Shown here piece by piece: positions 43,838-51,921 of a stretch of 64,000 nucleotides of DNA. This DNA comes from Brevibacillus brevis (GTDB lineage Bacteria > Bacillota > Bacilli > Brevibacillales > Brevibacillaceae). The stretch lies in assembly GCF_001039275.2 (NCBI RefSeq), contig NZ_CP030117.1, positions 2,418,001-2,482,000 on the forward strand, read 5' to 3'. Below the pieces are notes generated by a model. That model was not told the origin of the DNA and made no database searches. It was given only the letters and a program-made list of their open reading frames with translations. Each line of letters begins with the position of its first letter. Within the stretch, counting starts at the first letter, position 1. A program made the position numbers and the translations under genes.

Positions 43838-44687
43838 TCCTAACCTTGCTCCCATTTCAAGGAAAACATTTCTCCACAAAGTCACGAAATGGGTAGGGGG
43901 ATTGATTGGTCTTGGTATAGCGACTGGCATGTACGGTCATGTATGGGAACGAAAAGCGCTTGATATCGTGCGATTGTCCATCACGATACCGGGATTGCCA
44001 AAAAGTTTTAAGGGGACAAAGCTCATTCATTTCAGTGATGTTCATCTCGGACATTATTTTGAAGCGAAAGAGTTGGAGTCGGTTATTGCCGTGATTCAGA
44101 GCGAAAAACCGGATTTGATTTGCTTCACAGGGGATATCGTAGATGAAGTGACGCGACCTCTATTCGCCGCCGTTCCCCTTTTCAATCAGCTCCTAGCCCC
44201 ATTAGGCAAATTCGCCGTTTTGGGCAACCACGATTATCGAGCTGGTGAACAACAAAAAGTTCGGGATGGATTAGTCGCGTCTGGATTTGAAGTGTTGGAT
44301 AATCGGCACGTGGTCGTACACAAAGATGGCCAGCAGTTATACATGGCAGGAGTGGATGACCTTTTCTATGGTGTACCTGATCTTCCAAGGGCACTAGAAA
44401 ATATCCCGCCGGAGGGCAGCGTTATCTTGTTGGTGCATGAGCCTGATTTTGCTGATAGTGCGTCAGAGCATCCCGTGCATCTCCAACTGTCCGGCCACAG
44501 CCATGGCGGACAAGTACGCTTGCCCTTCATTGGTCATCTTTTGGCGCCGCAATACGGGCGTAAATATGTGCAAGGACTTTATCAGGTAGGTGGCATGGCT
44601 GTGTACACCACCAGAGGGTTGGGTACGACGATCTTGCCAGTTCGTTTATTTTGCCGCCCGGAGCTTACGGTACTAACACTACAGTGA
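43806..44687 (+). CDS. Membrane-associated calcineurin-like metallophosphoesterase
   Basis: 293 residues. An N-terminal signal/anchor region has SRKTFLHKVTKWVGGLIGLG, a twin-arginine-like SRKxFL with Lys in place of the second Arg. The dimetal motifs follow in order: HFSDVHLGH, CFTGDIVDE, VLGNHDY, LVHEPD and SGHSHGGQ. It resembles YkuE/YpbG-type enzymes thought to act on envelope or lipid phosphoesters at the outer membrane face. ATG 43806 or 43812; neither has an SD, so translation is probably coupled to the overlapping carbonic anhydrase. Confidence 0.85.
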   Translation: MGMSERKTVNDPNLAPISRKTFLHKVTKWVGGLIGLGIATGMYGHVWERKALDIVRLSITIPGLPKSFKGTKLIHFSDVHLGHYFEAKELESVIAVIQSEKPDLICFTGDIVDEVTRPLFAAVPLFNQLLAPLGKFAVLGNHDYRAGEQQKVRDGLVASGFEVLDNRHVVVHKDGQQLYMAGVDDLFYGVPDLPRALENIPPEGSVILLVHEPDFADSASEHPVHLQLSGHSHGGQVRLPFIGHLLAPQYGRKYVQGLYQVGGMAVYTTRGLGTTILPVRLFCRPELTVLTLQ

Positions 44688-44694
44688 ACTTTTG

Positions 44695-45561
44695 TTAATA
44701 ATGTTCCTTGATCCATTGGACGAATTGCTGGAAAGCATCGTCCTCTTTTTTTGGATGAAGGTAGGCGATGAGTGTGGGGCGCACTAATTCACCGTTTGCA
44801 ATATCGTAGGCGACCAATCTTCGGGTCGCTAGCTCTTGTTGTATGGTTCTTTCCGGCAGGATCGTAATCCCTAGCTGCCGTTCGACCATTTTTTTAACAG
44901 CATTGAAGCTGTCCAATTCCATAATAATATTCGGAAAAACTCCCTGCTGCGCCAGATAGCGGTCAATCCGTTGGCGATAAGGGGCGGAGTGATTCCCGAA
45001 CACAATCATTTCCTCGGTTCCCCATGCCTGAAAACCTGGAAACCCGCTTGCCCAAGGATGGCTGGGCGCCATGACGAGCAGGAGTCGATCGCTGGGAAGG
45101 AATTCTTGATGGATGTGCGGATGATACATTTCACTCCCGAGGAAGGCAATATCAGCCGTTCCCGTTAGCAGAGCGCTGAGGGACTCCTCATACAGTGTAG
45201 AGCGAACGTAGCAGGTAAAGCCCGGATGAGCAACCCGGTACTCCCCGATCAGTCGCGGCAGTTCATAGGCGACAAAGGCTTTTCCTGCGACGATGTTCAT
45301 CGATTGGCGCTGTTCATTCTCTTGGATAAAGGACCGCATTTGTTCTACGATATTTGTAGCAACCGGTAGTAGCCGACGTCCTTCGCCCGTAAGACTGACC
45401 CCTGAGGCAGTGCGAACAAACAGCGCACTCCCAATCTGGCGCTCTAATTGCTTCAAGCGATGCGTCAATGTTGATTGCGCCAAAAATAACGCCTGTGCAG
45501 CACGATTAATTGATCCATGACGAGCAATCGTCAAAAATACCTCAAGACTTTCTCGATCCAT
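44695..45561 (-). CDS. LysR-type transcriptional regulator
   Basis: 288 residues from ATG nine bases after AGGAGG. N-terminal winged HTH (ESLEVFLTIARHGSINRAAQALFLAQSTLTHRLKQLE) and a periplasmic-binding-like effector domain (about 90-288). It is divergent from a methyltransferase operon and separated from it by 100 bp that hold a perfect 14-bp palindrome, the usual LysR layout. The effector is not predictable. Its 3' end meets the metallophosphoesterase gene with seven bases between stops and no clear terminator. Confidence 0.92.
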   Translation of the reverse strand: MDRESLEVFLTIARHGSINRAAQALFLAQSTLTHRLKQLERQIGSALFVRTASGVSLTGEGRRLLPVATNIVEQMRSFIQENEQRQSMNIVAGKAFVAYELPRLIGEYRVAHPGFTCYVRSTLYEESLSALLTGTADIAFLGSEMYHPHIHQEFLPSDRLLLVMAPSHPWASGFPGFQAWGTEEMIVFGNHSAPYRQRIDRYLAQQGVFPNIIMELDSFNAVKKMVERQLGITILPERTIQQELATRRLVAYDIANGELVRPTLIAYLHPKKEDDAFQQFVQWIKEHY

Positions 45562-45588
45562 TGTGAGCTGCCTCCTATTCAAATTCTC

Positions 45589-45602
45589 GATAACTAGTTA
45601 TC
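45589..45602. promoter_or_regulatory. Candidate LysR operator GATAACTAGTTATC
   Basis: A perfect 14-bp palindrome lies midway in the divergent region between the LysR gene and the methyltransferase gene; ATAAC recurs at 45611. It is the natural candidate for the regulator's binding site. Confidence 0.55.
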
Positions 45603-45661
45603 TGTATTCTATAACAAGGATGACAAACATTGGAATATGATGTAGGCAGGAGGTGTTCTCG

Positions 45662-46474
45662 ATGAAGAATCCTGAAGAGATCAAACAAGCTGTTCAAGCG
45701 CAATTTGGAAAAAATGCAGAGCAATACGTGCAAAGCAAAACGCATGCTAAAGGCAGCGATCTGGAACTGATGGTGGAGTGGATGAAGCCAGCAGAGAAGT
45801 GGCGGGCACTGGATATCGCCACAGGAGGTGGGCACGTAGCGAGGACATTGGCTCCACATGTGAGCTTGGTCGTCGCCACGGATTTGACTCGACCAATGCT
45901 CATGGCGGCGTCTGCGGCCAATGAAACAGCACATGTCCATAATGTGATGTATGTTCAGGCTGATGCAGAGTCTCTCCCGTTTCTCGATGAATCATTTGAG
46001 CTGGTCACATGTCGAATCGCGGCTCATCATTTTCCAGATCCGGCGGCTTTTGTTCGTGAGGTGAGTCGCGTGCTGATCCCTGGTGGGTTGTTTCTCTTCA
46101 TCGACAACGTTTCGCCTGAGGAGTCGTCACTCTCGGCATTCATGAATGAAGTAGAGAAAACACGCGATCCAAGTCATGTTCGTTGTCTTTCCGTAAGGGA
46201 ATGGTGCGCTTTGTTTGAAGCGAACGGCCTGACTTTGCAAAAGCAGCAGGAACGTAAAAAAAGGTTTGAATTTTTATCTTGGGTTCAGCGCACTTCCGAA
46301 TCACCTGAGCAGGAAGCGGCCGTCGAAAAAATGCTCCTGGACGCTACAGATGAACAAAAAGAATATCTAGGGCTTACCACAAACGAAGGCAGAGTAATGA
46401 GCCATCAGATTGACGAATGGATGGTTCTGTGCAAAAAAAGAGGAGGAAATGAAGCCGATGACAAAAAAGCATGA
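45662..46474 (+). CDS. Class I SAM-dependent methyltransferase (UbiE/Methyltransf_11 type)
   Basis: 270 residues from ATG 45662 (AGGAGGTG SD). AdoMet motif ALDIATGGGHVARTLA, acidic ATDLTRPML, motif VQADAESLPFLDESFELVTCRIAAHHFPD and the post-motif LIPGGLFLFIDNV. Substrate unknown. First gene of a three-gene unit; overlaps the VOC gene by 17 bp. Upstream LysR operator suggests control by the divergent regulator. Confidence 0.9.
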   Translation: MKNPEEIKQAVQAQFGKNAEQYVQSKTHAKGSDLELMVEWMKPAEKWRALDIATGGGHVARTLAPHVSLVVATDLTRPMLMAASAANETAHVHNVMYVQADAESLPFLDESFELVTCRIAAHHFPDPAAFVREVSRVLIPGGLFLFIDNVSPEESSLSAFMNEVEKTRDPSHVRCLSVREWCALFEANGLTLQKQQERKKRFEFLSWVQRTSESPEQEAAVEKMLLDATDEQKEYLGLTTNEGRVMSHQIDEWMVLCKKRGGNEADDKKA

Positions 46475-46838
46475 ATGGATTGGACTCGATCATATACAAT
46501 TAGCAGCACCAGCAGGAACGGAGGACGTAGCGCGCAAGTTTTTCGGTGAGCTTTTAGGAATGCCGGAGGTTCCAAAGCCAGAGAAGCTTCTCGTTCGGGG
46601 TGGTGTATGGTTCCAATGTGGCGCTCAAATGATTCATATTGGCGTAGAGGAAGGATTCATTCCCGCGAAAAAAGCACATCCAGCGTTCCTTGTGGGAAAC
46701 ATTGGTTCGCTAATGGAGCATCTGCAAGCAAATGGGGTATCATTTCGGATTGACGAAGAAATTCCTCACCTTATCCGCTTTTTCACAGAGGACCCATTTG
46801 GAAACCGGCTGGAGTTCATGGAGGCGAAACAGGAATGA
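46458..46838 (+). CDS. VOC (glyoxalase/bleomycin-resistance) family protein
   Basis: 126 residues. LDHIQLAAPAGTEDVARKFFGELLGM and FFTEDPFGNRLEFME are the two VOC half-motifs, with His near the start and Glu at the end as possible metal ligands. Start ATG 46458, eleven bases after AGGAGG; ATG 46449 is too close. Translationally coupled on both sides (overlaps the previous gene, and ATGA with the next), so the three products likely work together, perhaps in modification or resistance to a small molecule (inference). Confidence 0.87.
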   Translation: MTKKHEWIGLDHIQLAAPAGTEDVARKFFGELLGMPEVPKPEKLLVRGGVWFQCGAQMIHIGVEEGFIPAKKAHPAFLVGNIGSLMEHLQANGVSFRIDEEIPHLIRFFTEDPFGNRLEFMEAKQE

Positions 46839-47638
46839 CCATTGATTTTCACGCTGAGAAAAATCAGTTGAGTTATACTGGAAGAACCGCTGACGATTCG
46901 TGGAGTCAGACGATCTTGTCACTCGTCAATCCTGTGGGCAAAAACGTCGTCGACATCGGTTGTGGCGGTGGAATTTACAGTAAGGCTTGGGCTGGGTTAG
47001 GAGCTGCTTCTGTCACGGGCATTGACTTCTCTCAGGTGATGGTAGAAGCGGCGATAGAGCAATGCGCTGACGATCCAAAGATTTCGTTTGTACAGGGGGA
47101 TGCCCGGGCAACAGGCTTGCCGAGTCAGTGTGCGGATATTGTATTCGCTCGCGCCTTGATCCATCATTTCCCGGAGCAAGACTTGCAGAAGTTTTTTAAA
47201 GAAGTCATCAGGCTATTGACACCGGGGGGAATTTGCCTGATCCAAGATAGGACGATGGACGATGTCAAAATGCCAGCCTCGCCGACTCATTTTCGTGGTT
47301 ATTTTTTTACCCGATACCCGCGCTTGCTCACGATAGAAGAGACACGAAGACCGGATGATACAACGGTGCAGAACAGCATGAAGCTCGCGGGGCTTGAACA
47401 GGTGAACAAGACGACGCTATGGGAGACAAGACGTGAATACGATAGCTGGTTTGAATTGGAAGCAGACTTGCTTTCAAGAAAAGGCCGCTCTATTCTGCAT
47501 GAATTGACCGATGTGGAACTGAAGGACCTCGTTCACACCATCCATGATCATGTAGCCAGGGAAGAAAAATGGAATGAGCAAGATTGCTGGAGTATATGGA
47601 TAGGCAGCGCAACATGTGGCACAATAAAAGGGAAATAA
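46835..47638 (+). CDS. Class I SAM-dependent methyltransferase
   Basis: 267 residues. Motif VVDIGCGGGIYSKAWAGLG, acidic GIDFSQVMVEAA, VQGDARATGLPSQCADIVFARALIHHFPE and LLTPGGICLIQDRT. It shares the family but not close sequence with the first methyltransferase of the unit. Start overlaps the VOC stop (ATGA). Substrate unknown. Confidence 0.9.
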   Translation: MTIDFHAEKNQLSYTGRTADDSWSQTILSLVNPVGKNVVDIGCGGGIYSKAWAGLGAASVTGIDFSQVMVEAAIEQCADDPKISFVQGDARATGLPSQCADIVFARALIHHFPEQDLQKFFKEVIRLLTPGGICLIQDRTMDDVKMPASPTHFRGYFFTRYPRLLTIEETRRPDDTTVQNSMKLAGLEQVNKTTLWETRREYDSWFELEADLLSRKGRSILHELTDVELKDLVHTIHDHVAREEKWNEQDCWSIWIGSATCGTIKGK

Positions 47639-47754
47639 TTGTGAAACTTTTTGTTCACAAATTTGGATATGCTTGTCTCATAATACGTGAAGCTATATAA
47701 TGGAATTGCCATTGTATTCCGGTTTGCGTCATCATGGTGAAGGAGTTGTCGTTT

Positions 47755-47931
47755 ATGAAAATCGTTTTATTTGACATCCTGATGTTTATCTTCACATTCT
47801 TTATCGCTTGGGGCTGTTTGAATTCCATCAAAGCGAAAAACACATTTGCAATCTTATTTGGCTTTGTATCTTTGATGGTTTTCCTGTTCGCAGATGGTTT
47901 GATCATTTACTACCTGGTCAAGGGTGCGTAG
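47755..47931 (+). CDS. Small two-helix membrane protein (DUF2759-like)
   Basis: 58 residues from ATG 47755 (GAAGGAG SD). Two hydrophobic helices (LFDILMFIFTFFIAWGCLN and FAILFGFVSLMVFLFADGLIIYYLV) are joined by a short KAKN turn. Size and topology resemble the YqgW/DUF2759 proteins of Bacilli; function is unknown. Own terminator. Confidence 0.6.
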   Translation: MKIVLFDILMFIFTFFIAWGCLNSIKAKNTFAILFGFVSLMVFLFADGLIIYYLVKGA

Positions 47932-47953
47932 ATTAAACTGAAAACGCTTCGCT

Positions 47954-47992
47954 AAAAGAGGTTGTGCATTTGATGCACAGCCTCTTTTTTTG
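47954..47992 (+). terminator. Terminator after the small membrane protein
   Basis: A 15-bp stem (47955-47969 with 47973-47987, one G-U pair) has a three-base loop and continues into a run of seven or more T. Confidence 0.9.
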
Positions 47993-48025
47993 TGAAAAAC
48001 ATCTCGTTGGTTTTCATTAAACACG

Positions 48026-48073
48026 ATGGGACCCGCTGGCGGTCTGCAAAAAACGCTCTGACCGTTTTTTGCA
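48026..48073 (+). promoter_or_regulatory. steA leader: hairpin pair resembling the spoIVB leader
   Basis: GACCCGC/GCGGTC forms a small first hairpin and TGCAAAAAACG/CGTTTTTTGCA (48045-48073) a perfect 11-bp second hairpin with a seven-base loop. An 11-codon ORF MGPAGGLQKTL runs from ATG 48026 to a TGA at 48059 in that loop. The plan matches 39474-39517. CGGTC of hairpin 1 could also pair with GACCG at the second loop, giving mutually exclusive folds. Unlike the spoIVB copy, no SD precedes the micro-ORF. Confidence 0.4.
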
Positions 48074-48117
48074 TGTAGTTAGGAAATATTTAGCATACTA
48101 AAGGCGGAGGTGGGAAA

Positions 48118-49284
48118 GTGGGCAAACAAAAAGGTTCTGCAACACATTCATACACGGCTGTCGTAGCAGCTGATCTGAAGACGAAGCAGTTGTGCAAACG
48201 TCTCCACTCCCATCATATCGCCATCATTGATCATCCAGACGTTGATGAGATAGCAGCACAGTCCTTGCTGGAAAGAGGGGTAAAAGTCGCCCTCAATCTT
48301 TCGCCATTCATGACGGGGCAATATCCGGCTGAAGGAGCCCGCCAACTTTTAACAAACGGTGTCACACTCTATGAAGTACTGGATGTAGATGGGTCGGATT
48401 CGTTCATGGAATGGATCGAGGGCAAGTATGCAACGATACGCGAAGAAAATTTGTACATCCTATTAGAAGAGAAGTGGGTCCATATATGCAGGCTGCAGCA
48501 GGTGACGGTTCCCTCTATTTTGAACCGATGGCATGAAGCGCAGGATAAGTTGGATGATACACTCTCTTCGTTTATCGACAATACACTTTTGTACGCCAGC
48601 AAGGAAAAAGACCTTTTTTTAAAACCGCTTTGCCATGTGCGATTACATACAAAAATGGAACAGCGACACGTCGTTGTCGTCGTTCGCGGGAAACATTACA
48701 GAGAGGACTTGCTGACCCTGTCTTCCTACATTCAAGAATATCGACCTGTCTTGATCGGGGTCGATGGTGGTGCAGATGCCCTCATGGAAGCGGGGTATCG
48801 TCCAGACCTGATTGTGGGAGATATGGACAGCGTCTCGGACAGAGCACTCCAAAGCGGAGCGGAGGTCGTTGTTCATGCTTTTGTAGATGGGACAGCACCT
48901 GGAACGGCTCGCGTAAAAGCACTCGGTTTGCCTTATCATGTTTTGCCAGCGCCCGGTACGAGTGAAGATGTGGCGATGCTGTTAGCGTACGAAAAAGAGG
49001 CTAAACTGATCGTCACGATCGGTGCTCATACAAATATGATTGATTTTCTCGAAAAAGGCCGCAAAGGTATGGCGAGCACGTTATTGGTCCGCACAAAGAT
49101 CGGGACAAAGCTAATTGATGCCAAAGGAGTCAGTCATCTCTATCGGCCGAGCGAGTCATGGAAGCTGTGGGGTTGGTGTATAGTCGCTATGCTTCTCCCT
49201 GTATCAGCCGCGCTCGTCATTAATCCGATCGCCCGTCATGCTGTACAGATGATTTGGACCCAGTGGCGGACTTGGACTTTATGA
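48118..49284 (+). CDS. steA: Cytokinetic-ring protein SteA homologue
   Basis: 388 residues, GTG start with GGCGGAGGTGGG SD. The N-terminal HHIAIIDHPDVDEIAAQSLLE and VALNLSPFMTGQYPAEG blocks are SteA-like. The middle is a thiamine-pyrophosphokinase-like domain (GVDGGADALMEAGYRPDLIVGDMDS). A C-terminal membrane helix (WGWCIVAMLLPVSAALVI) ends the protein. In Corynebacterium SteA and SteB act together in cell separation. The following gene is a SteB relative. Likely operon with the next three genes. Confidence 0.83.
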   Translation: MGKQKGSATHSYTAVVAADLKTKQLCKRLHSHHIAIIDHPDVDEIAAQSLLERGVKVALNLSPFMTGQYPAEGARQLLTNGVTLYEVLDVDGSDSFMEWIEGKYATIREENLYILLEEKWVHICRLQQVTVPSILNRWHEAQDKLDDTLSSFIDNTLLYASKEKDLFLKPLCHVRLHTKMEQRHVVVVVRGKHYREDLLTLSSYIQEYRPVLIGVDGGADALMEAGYRPDLIVGDMDSVSDRALQSGAEVVVHAFVDGTAPGTARVKALGLPYHVLPAPGTSEDVAMLLAYEKEAKLIVTIGAHTNMIDFLEKGRKGMASTLLVRTKIGTKLIDAKGVSHLYRPSESWKLWGWCIVAMLLPVSAALVINPIARHAVQMIWTQWRTWTL

Positions 49285-49309
49285 ACAACGCACTTTCATG
49301 GAGGTAGAC

Positions 49310-49864
49310 ATGATACCCTTCCGCTATCATTTGATTTCACTGGCAGCCATATTTGTCGCACTTGGGGTAGGTATCTTGTTAGGAGGGACGGCAGGCCATT
49401 CATGGATAACGCAAGGAACAAACGGCATTCTTTCCAATATGGAAGCAAAGTATGATCGCGCGCTCAAAAGCAACCATGAATTAAGACAGCAAATGAATCG
49501 ATTGCTCAAAGAAGTTGCTCGCAGCAACCAAGAAGTCGTCCAACTCATGAGCATACGCTATGTGGATGAACTTGCTGGAAGCAAGGTGTATGTTTGGCAG
49601 GAGGATGGCAACGTTGCTGAACAGGTTAAGCAACTGATGCATTCAGTAGGCATAGAAGTGGTTTCGTATCGCGAGGGAAATAGTTGGGAAGATGGAGTAC
49701 TTTTGGTAGTAGCTAGGCAAGCGCCGCTTTGGCTACAGGAAAAACAGGTGAATTCCTGGATTCAGGTCGGAGAAGTGCCTGACTCTCCTGCAAAACAATG
49801 GGCACTTTTGGAGCAAGTGCAAAATAGATTGGCTGAGAGGAAGGGCTCGCGTGAAAAAAGTTAG
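49310..49864 (+). CDS. steB: SteB/MctB-type (copper transporter family) membrane-anchored protein
   Basis: 184 residues from ATG 49310 (GGAGG SD; ATG 49298 overlaps it). MIPFRYHLISLAAIFVALG is the family's N-terminal helix, followed by a coiled coil (YDRALKSNHELRQQMNRLLKEVARS) and a small alpha/beta domain. MctB was named for mycobacterial copper homeostasis, and SteB for partnering SteA in division; the gene pair here favours the latter. The stop overlaps the glycosyltransferase start. Confidence 0.8.
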   Translation: MIPFRYHLISLAAIFVALGVGILLGGTAGHSWITQGTNGILSNMEAKYDRALKSNHELRQQMNRLLKEVARSNQEVVQLMSIRYVDELAGSKVYVWQEDGNVAEQVKQLMHSVGIEVVSYREGNSWEDGVLLVVARQAPLWLQEKQVNSWIQVGEVPDSPAKQWALLEQVQNRLAERKGSREKS

Positions 49865-50543
49865 CGTCGTCATCCCTGCGTTCAACGAACAGGCTTCCAT
49901 CGGTGATACACTCCGTGCCATCCGTGAACGCTTTTTTTGTGATGAATTAATCGTCGTTGATGATGGCAGTAAAGATCAGACGGCACACATCGCAAGCAAG
50001 TGGGCGGATGTGGTGATTCGAGCGCCGCGCAATCAAGGGAAGGGTGCCGCTGTTCAACTGGGCTGGAAGTGCGCCAGTGGGGATGTGGTCATGCTTCTCG
50101 ACGGTGATTTGCGAGACAGCGCAGCAGAAGCCGCACATTTGCTTACGCCGGTGTTACAAGATGTCTGTGATATGGCGGTAGCTGTTCTTCCCCCTCCGAC
50201 AGTGAAAGCAGGTCTCGGATTAGCAAAAGGCTTGGCCCATCATGGCATCCGGATGTTGACAGGCTTTGAAGCAAAAGCCCCTTTATCGGGACAACGGGCA
50301 ATACGTCGCGAGCTTCTTAATCGATTGGGGAGTCAGGATAAAGGATTTGGCATAGAGGTGGGTCTCACTGTCGATGCTTTGCGTGCAGGGTATCGTGTAG
50401 CAGAGGTCCCTGTCTTTTTTTCGCACCGTGAAACGAAAAACGATTGGGCAGGCTTCTGTCATCGCGGGAATGAGTTTGTCGCGATTAGCCGAACGCTATG
50501 CTGGAAATGGTGGGAGGGGCAGGAGTGGAAACGAAAATCATGA
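49851..50543 (+). CDS. Family 2 glycosyltransferase
   Basis: 230 residues from GTG. GT-A fold: VSVVIPAFNEQASIGDTLRAI, IVVDDGSKDQTA, RNQGKGAAVQLG and the metal-binding MLLDGDLRD. Resembles polyprenyl-phosphate or UDP-sugar GT2 enzymes without membrane helices. Overlaps steB by 14 bp and the next gene by 19 bp, implying a role in the same envelope pathway. Confidence 0.88.
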   Translation: MKKVSVVIPAFNEQASIGDTLRAIRERFFCDELIVVDDGSKDQTAHIASKWADVVIRAPRNQGKGAAVQLGWKCASGDVVMLLDGDLRDSAAEAAHLLTPVLQDVCDMAVAVLPPPTVKAGLGLAKGLAHHGIRMLTGFEAKAPLSGQRAIRRELLNRLGSQDKGFGIEVGLTVDALRAGYRVAEVPVFFSHRETKNDWAGFCHRGNEFVAISRTLCWKWWEGQEWKRKS

Positions 50544-51448
50544 TGCTCATCATGCTCATCGCGGTCGTTCTTCCGCTGGTGCTTGACCGCCCGCTGCATA
50601 AAATCGGCACACAAAAGCTCAAAGCACTGGGGATGAATCGATTCAATTACGAAGGAGAGTCCGTACTGACAGCAGGGGGGCTTATCCTCGTATGTTCGAG
50701 CGCTATAACTGGGCTAGTGCTGATCGGACTACTTCTTCTCAGAGGGGCCAAAAGCGAGCTTCTCCTGAACGGCTTATTGTTTCTAACAGGTATGATCACG
50801 ATGGCTTTTTGGGGATGGCGTGATGATCGCACATCAGATCGGGATGCAAAAGGCTTTCGTGGACATTTCGGCGTGTTATGGCGAGAGAGGCGAATGACTA
50901 GTGGGATGTGGAAGCTGATAGGCGGGACAAGCACGGCTTTTTATCTTTCCTTCTCTCTTTCGAACTCGTTGTGGGCCGGTATTGTTTCCTTTGGTTTACT
51001 TGCACTCTCGCCTAATATTGTTAACTTGTTTGATTTGCGGCCTGCACGGGCGATCAAAGTGTTTTGGTGCCTGACAGCAATGGCAGCGGCTTTTGGTTTA
51101 TGGACAATAGGAGCCAGTGGGGCGATGGCAAACTGGATTTTTTTGATCCCTGTTTTCATGGCAAGCGTGCGCATGTTTCCCCATGACGCTGGCGGCAAAA
51201 TCATGCTCGGAGATACAGGGTCCAATGCCTTGGGTTTTGCAGCAGGCTTTTCCTTTGTCATCGGGACACCTATTTATGTACAGGCGAGTATGCTCGTGCT
51301 TTTCCTGTGTCTTCAGATTGCGGCAGAATTTTGCTCGTTTTCCCGCGTCATCGAACACGTCAGCTGGCTTCGTCGGCTCGATCAATGGGGGAGAGTTACA
51401 GAAGCTGAAAATAAAAAAAACCAGACTGGCTCGTCCGGTTTGGTCTAG
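50525..51448 (+). CDS. MraY/WecA-like membrane glycosyltransferase (GT4)
   Basis: 307 residues from GTG 50525 (GGGAGG SD). About nine helices. The polyprenyl-phosphate sugar-1-phosphate transferase motifs appear as FWGWRDDRTSD, LSPNIVNLFDLRPARAIK and GGKIMLGDTGSNALGF, with the expected Asp residues. It probably links a sugar phosphate to a lipid carrier together with the preceding GT2. The 3' end contains the terminator of the convergent yqzF gene and overlaps its stop by 4 bp. Confidence 0.82.
   Translation: METKIMMLIMLIAVVLPLVLDRPLHKIGTQKLKALGMNRFNYEGESVLTAGGLILVCSSAITGLVLIGLLLLRGAKSELLLNGLLFLTGMITMAFWGWRDDRTSDRDAKGFRGHFGVLWRERRMTSGMWKLIGGTSTAFYLSFSLSNSLWAGIVSFGLLALSPNIVNLFDLRPARAIKVFWCLTAMAAAFGLWTIGASGAMANWIFLIPVFMASVRMFPHDAGGKIMLGDTGSNALGFAAGFSFVIGTPIYVQASMLVLFLCLQIAAEFCSFSRVIEHVSWLRRLDQWGRVTEAENKKNQTGSSGLV
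51412..51446 (-). terminator. yqzF terminator embedded in the GT4 coding sequence
   Basis: On the minus strand, AAACC-G-GAC pairs with GTC-T-GGTTT (arms 51433-51441 and 51418-51426) and is followed by eight T. On the plus strand the same bases encode the last residues of the GT4 protein. Confidence 0.75.
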
Positions 51449-51705
51449 TCCTCATCATCAGGCTCAGGAACCATGAAACGGGGCTGTACGCGATTTTTTT
51501 TGCGTTCGTGATGGAGAATAAATCCGGCAATAAACCATACAGGGATGGCGAAAGCCAGTATACCTAGAATGAGTTTTCCCCACAAAAATCCAACATCGGG
51601 AGAGGCAGAATAGAAGAATGCGTCTCGGATTAACTTGATTCCGTACATGGCGATTGCCGCCGGGATTACCATAATTAAGAGGGCAATGATTTTCTGAAAT
51701 ACCAA
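51445..51705 (-). CDS. yqzF: DUF2627 membrane protein (YqzF)
   Basis: 86 residues with two helices (FQKIIALLIMVIPAAIAMYGIKLI and GKLILGILAFAIPVWFIAGFIL) and a charged tail ending EPDDED. In B. subtilis yqzF lies beside bkdR, as here. The starting ATG has an AAGGGGTG SD. Function is unknown. Confidence 0.85.
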   Translation of the reverse strand: MVFQKIIALLIMVIPAAIAMYGIKLIRDAFFYSASPDVGFLWGKLILGILAFAIPVWFIAGFILHHERKKNRVQPRFMVPEPDDED

Positions 51706-51921
51706 GGGTTTTTCACCCCTTTCTCGAATGCGTAAACGACTTCAATAACTACAGCACGGTCTTTTCATCATATCGGATGCGAACAGCCTTGTCCACCGTA
51801 CCTGTTGCACATGAACGAGCGCACGTTAGGGAAGAACGCCTGTCCATCAACGGTTTGTTGGAGTACAATGGTATCGAGTAAGATCGTAAAGAGGTTGTTC
51901 AAAAAGTGAGGGGTCTCTCGC

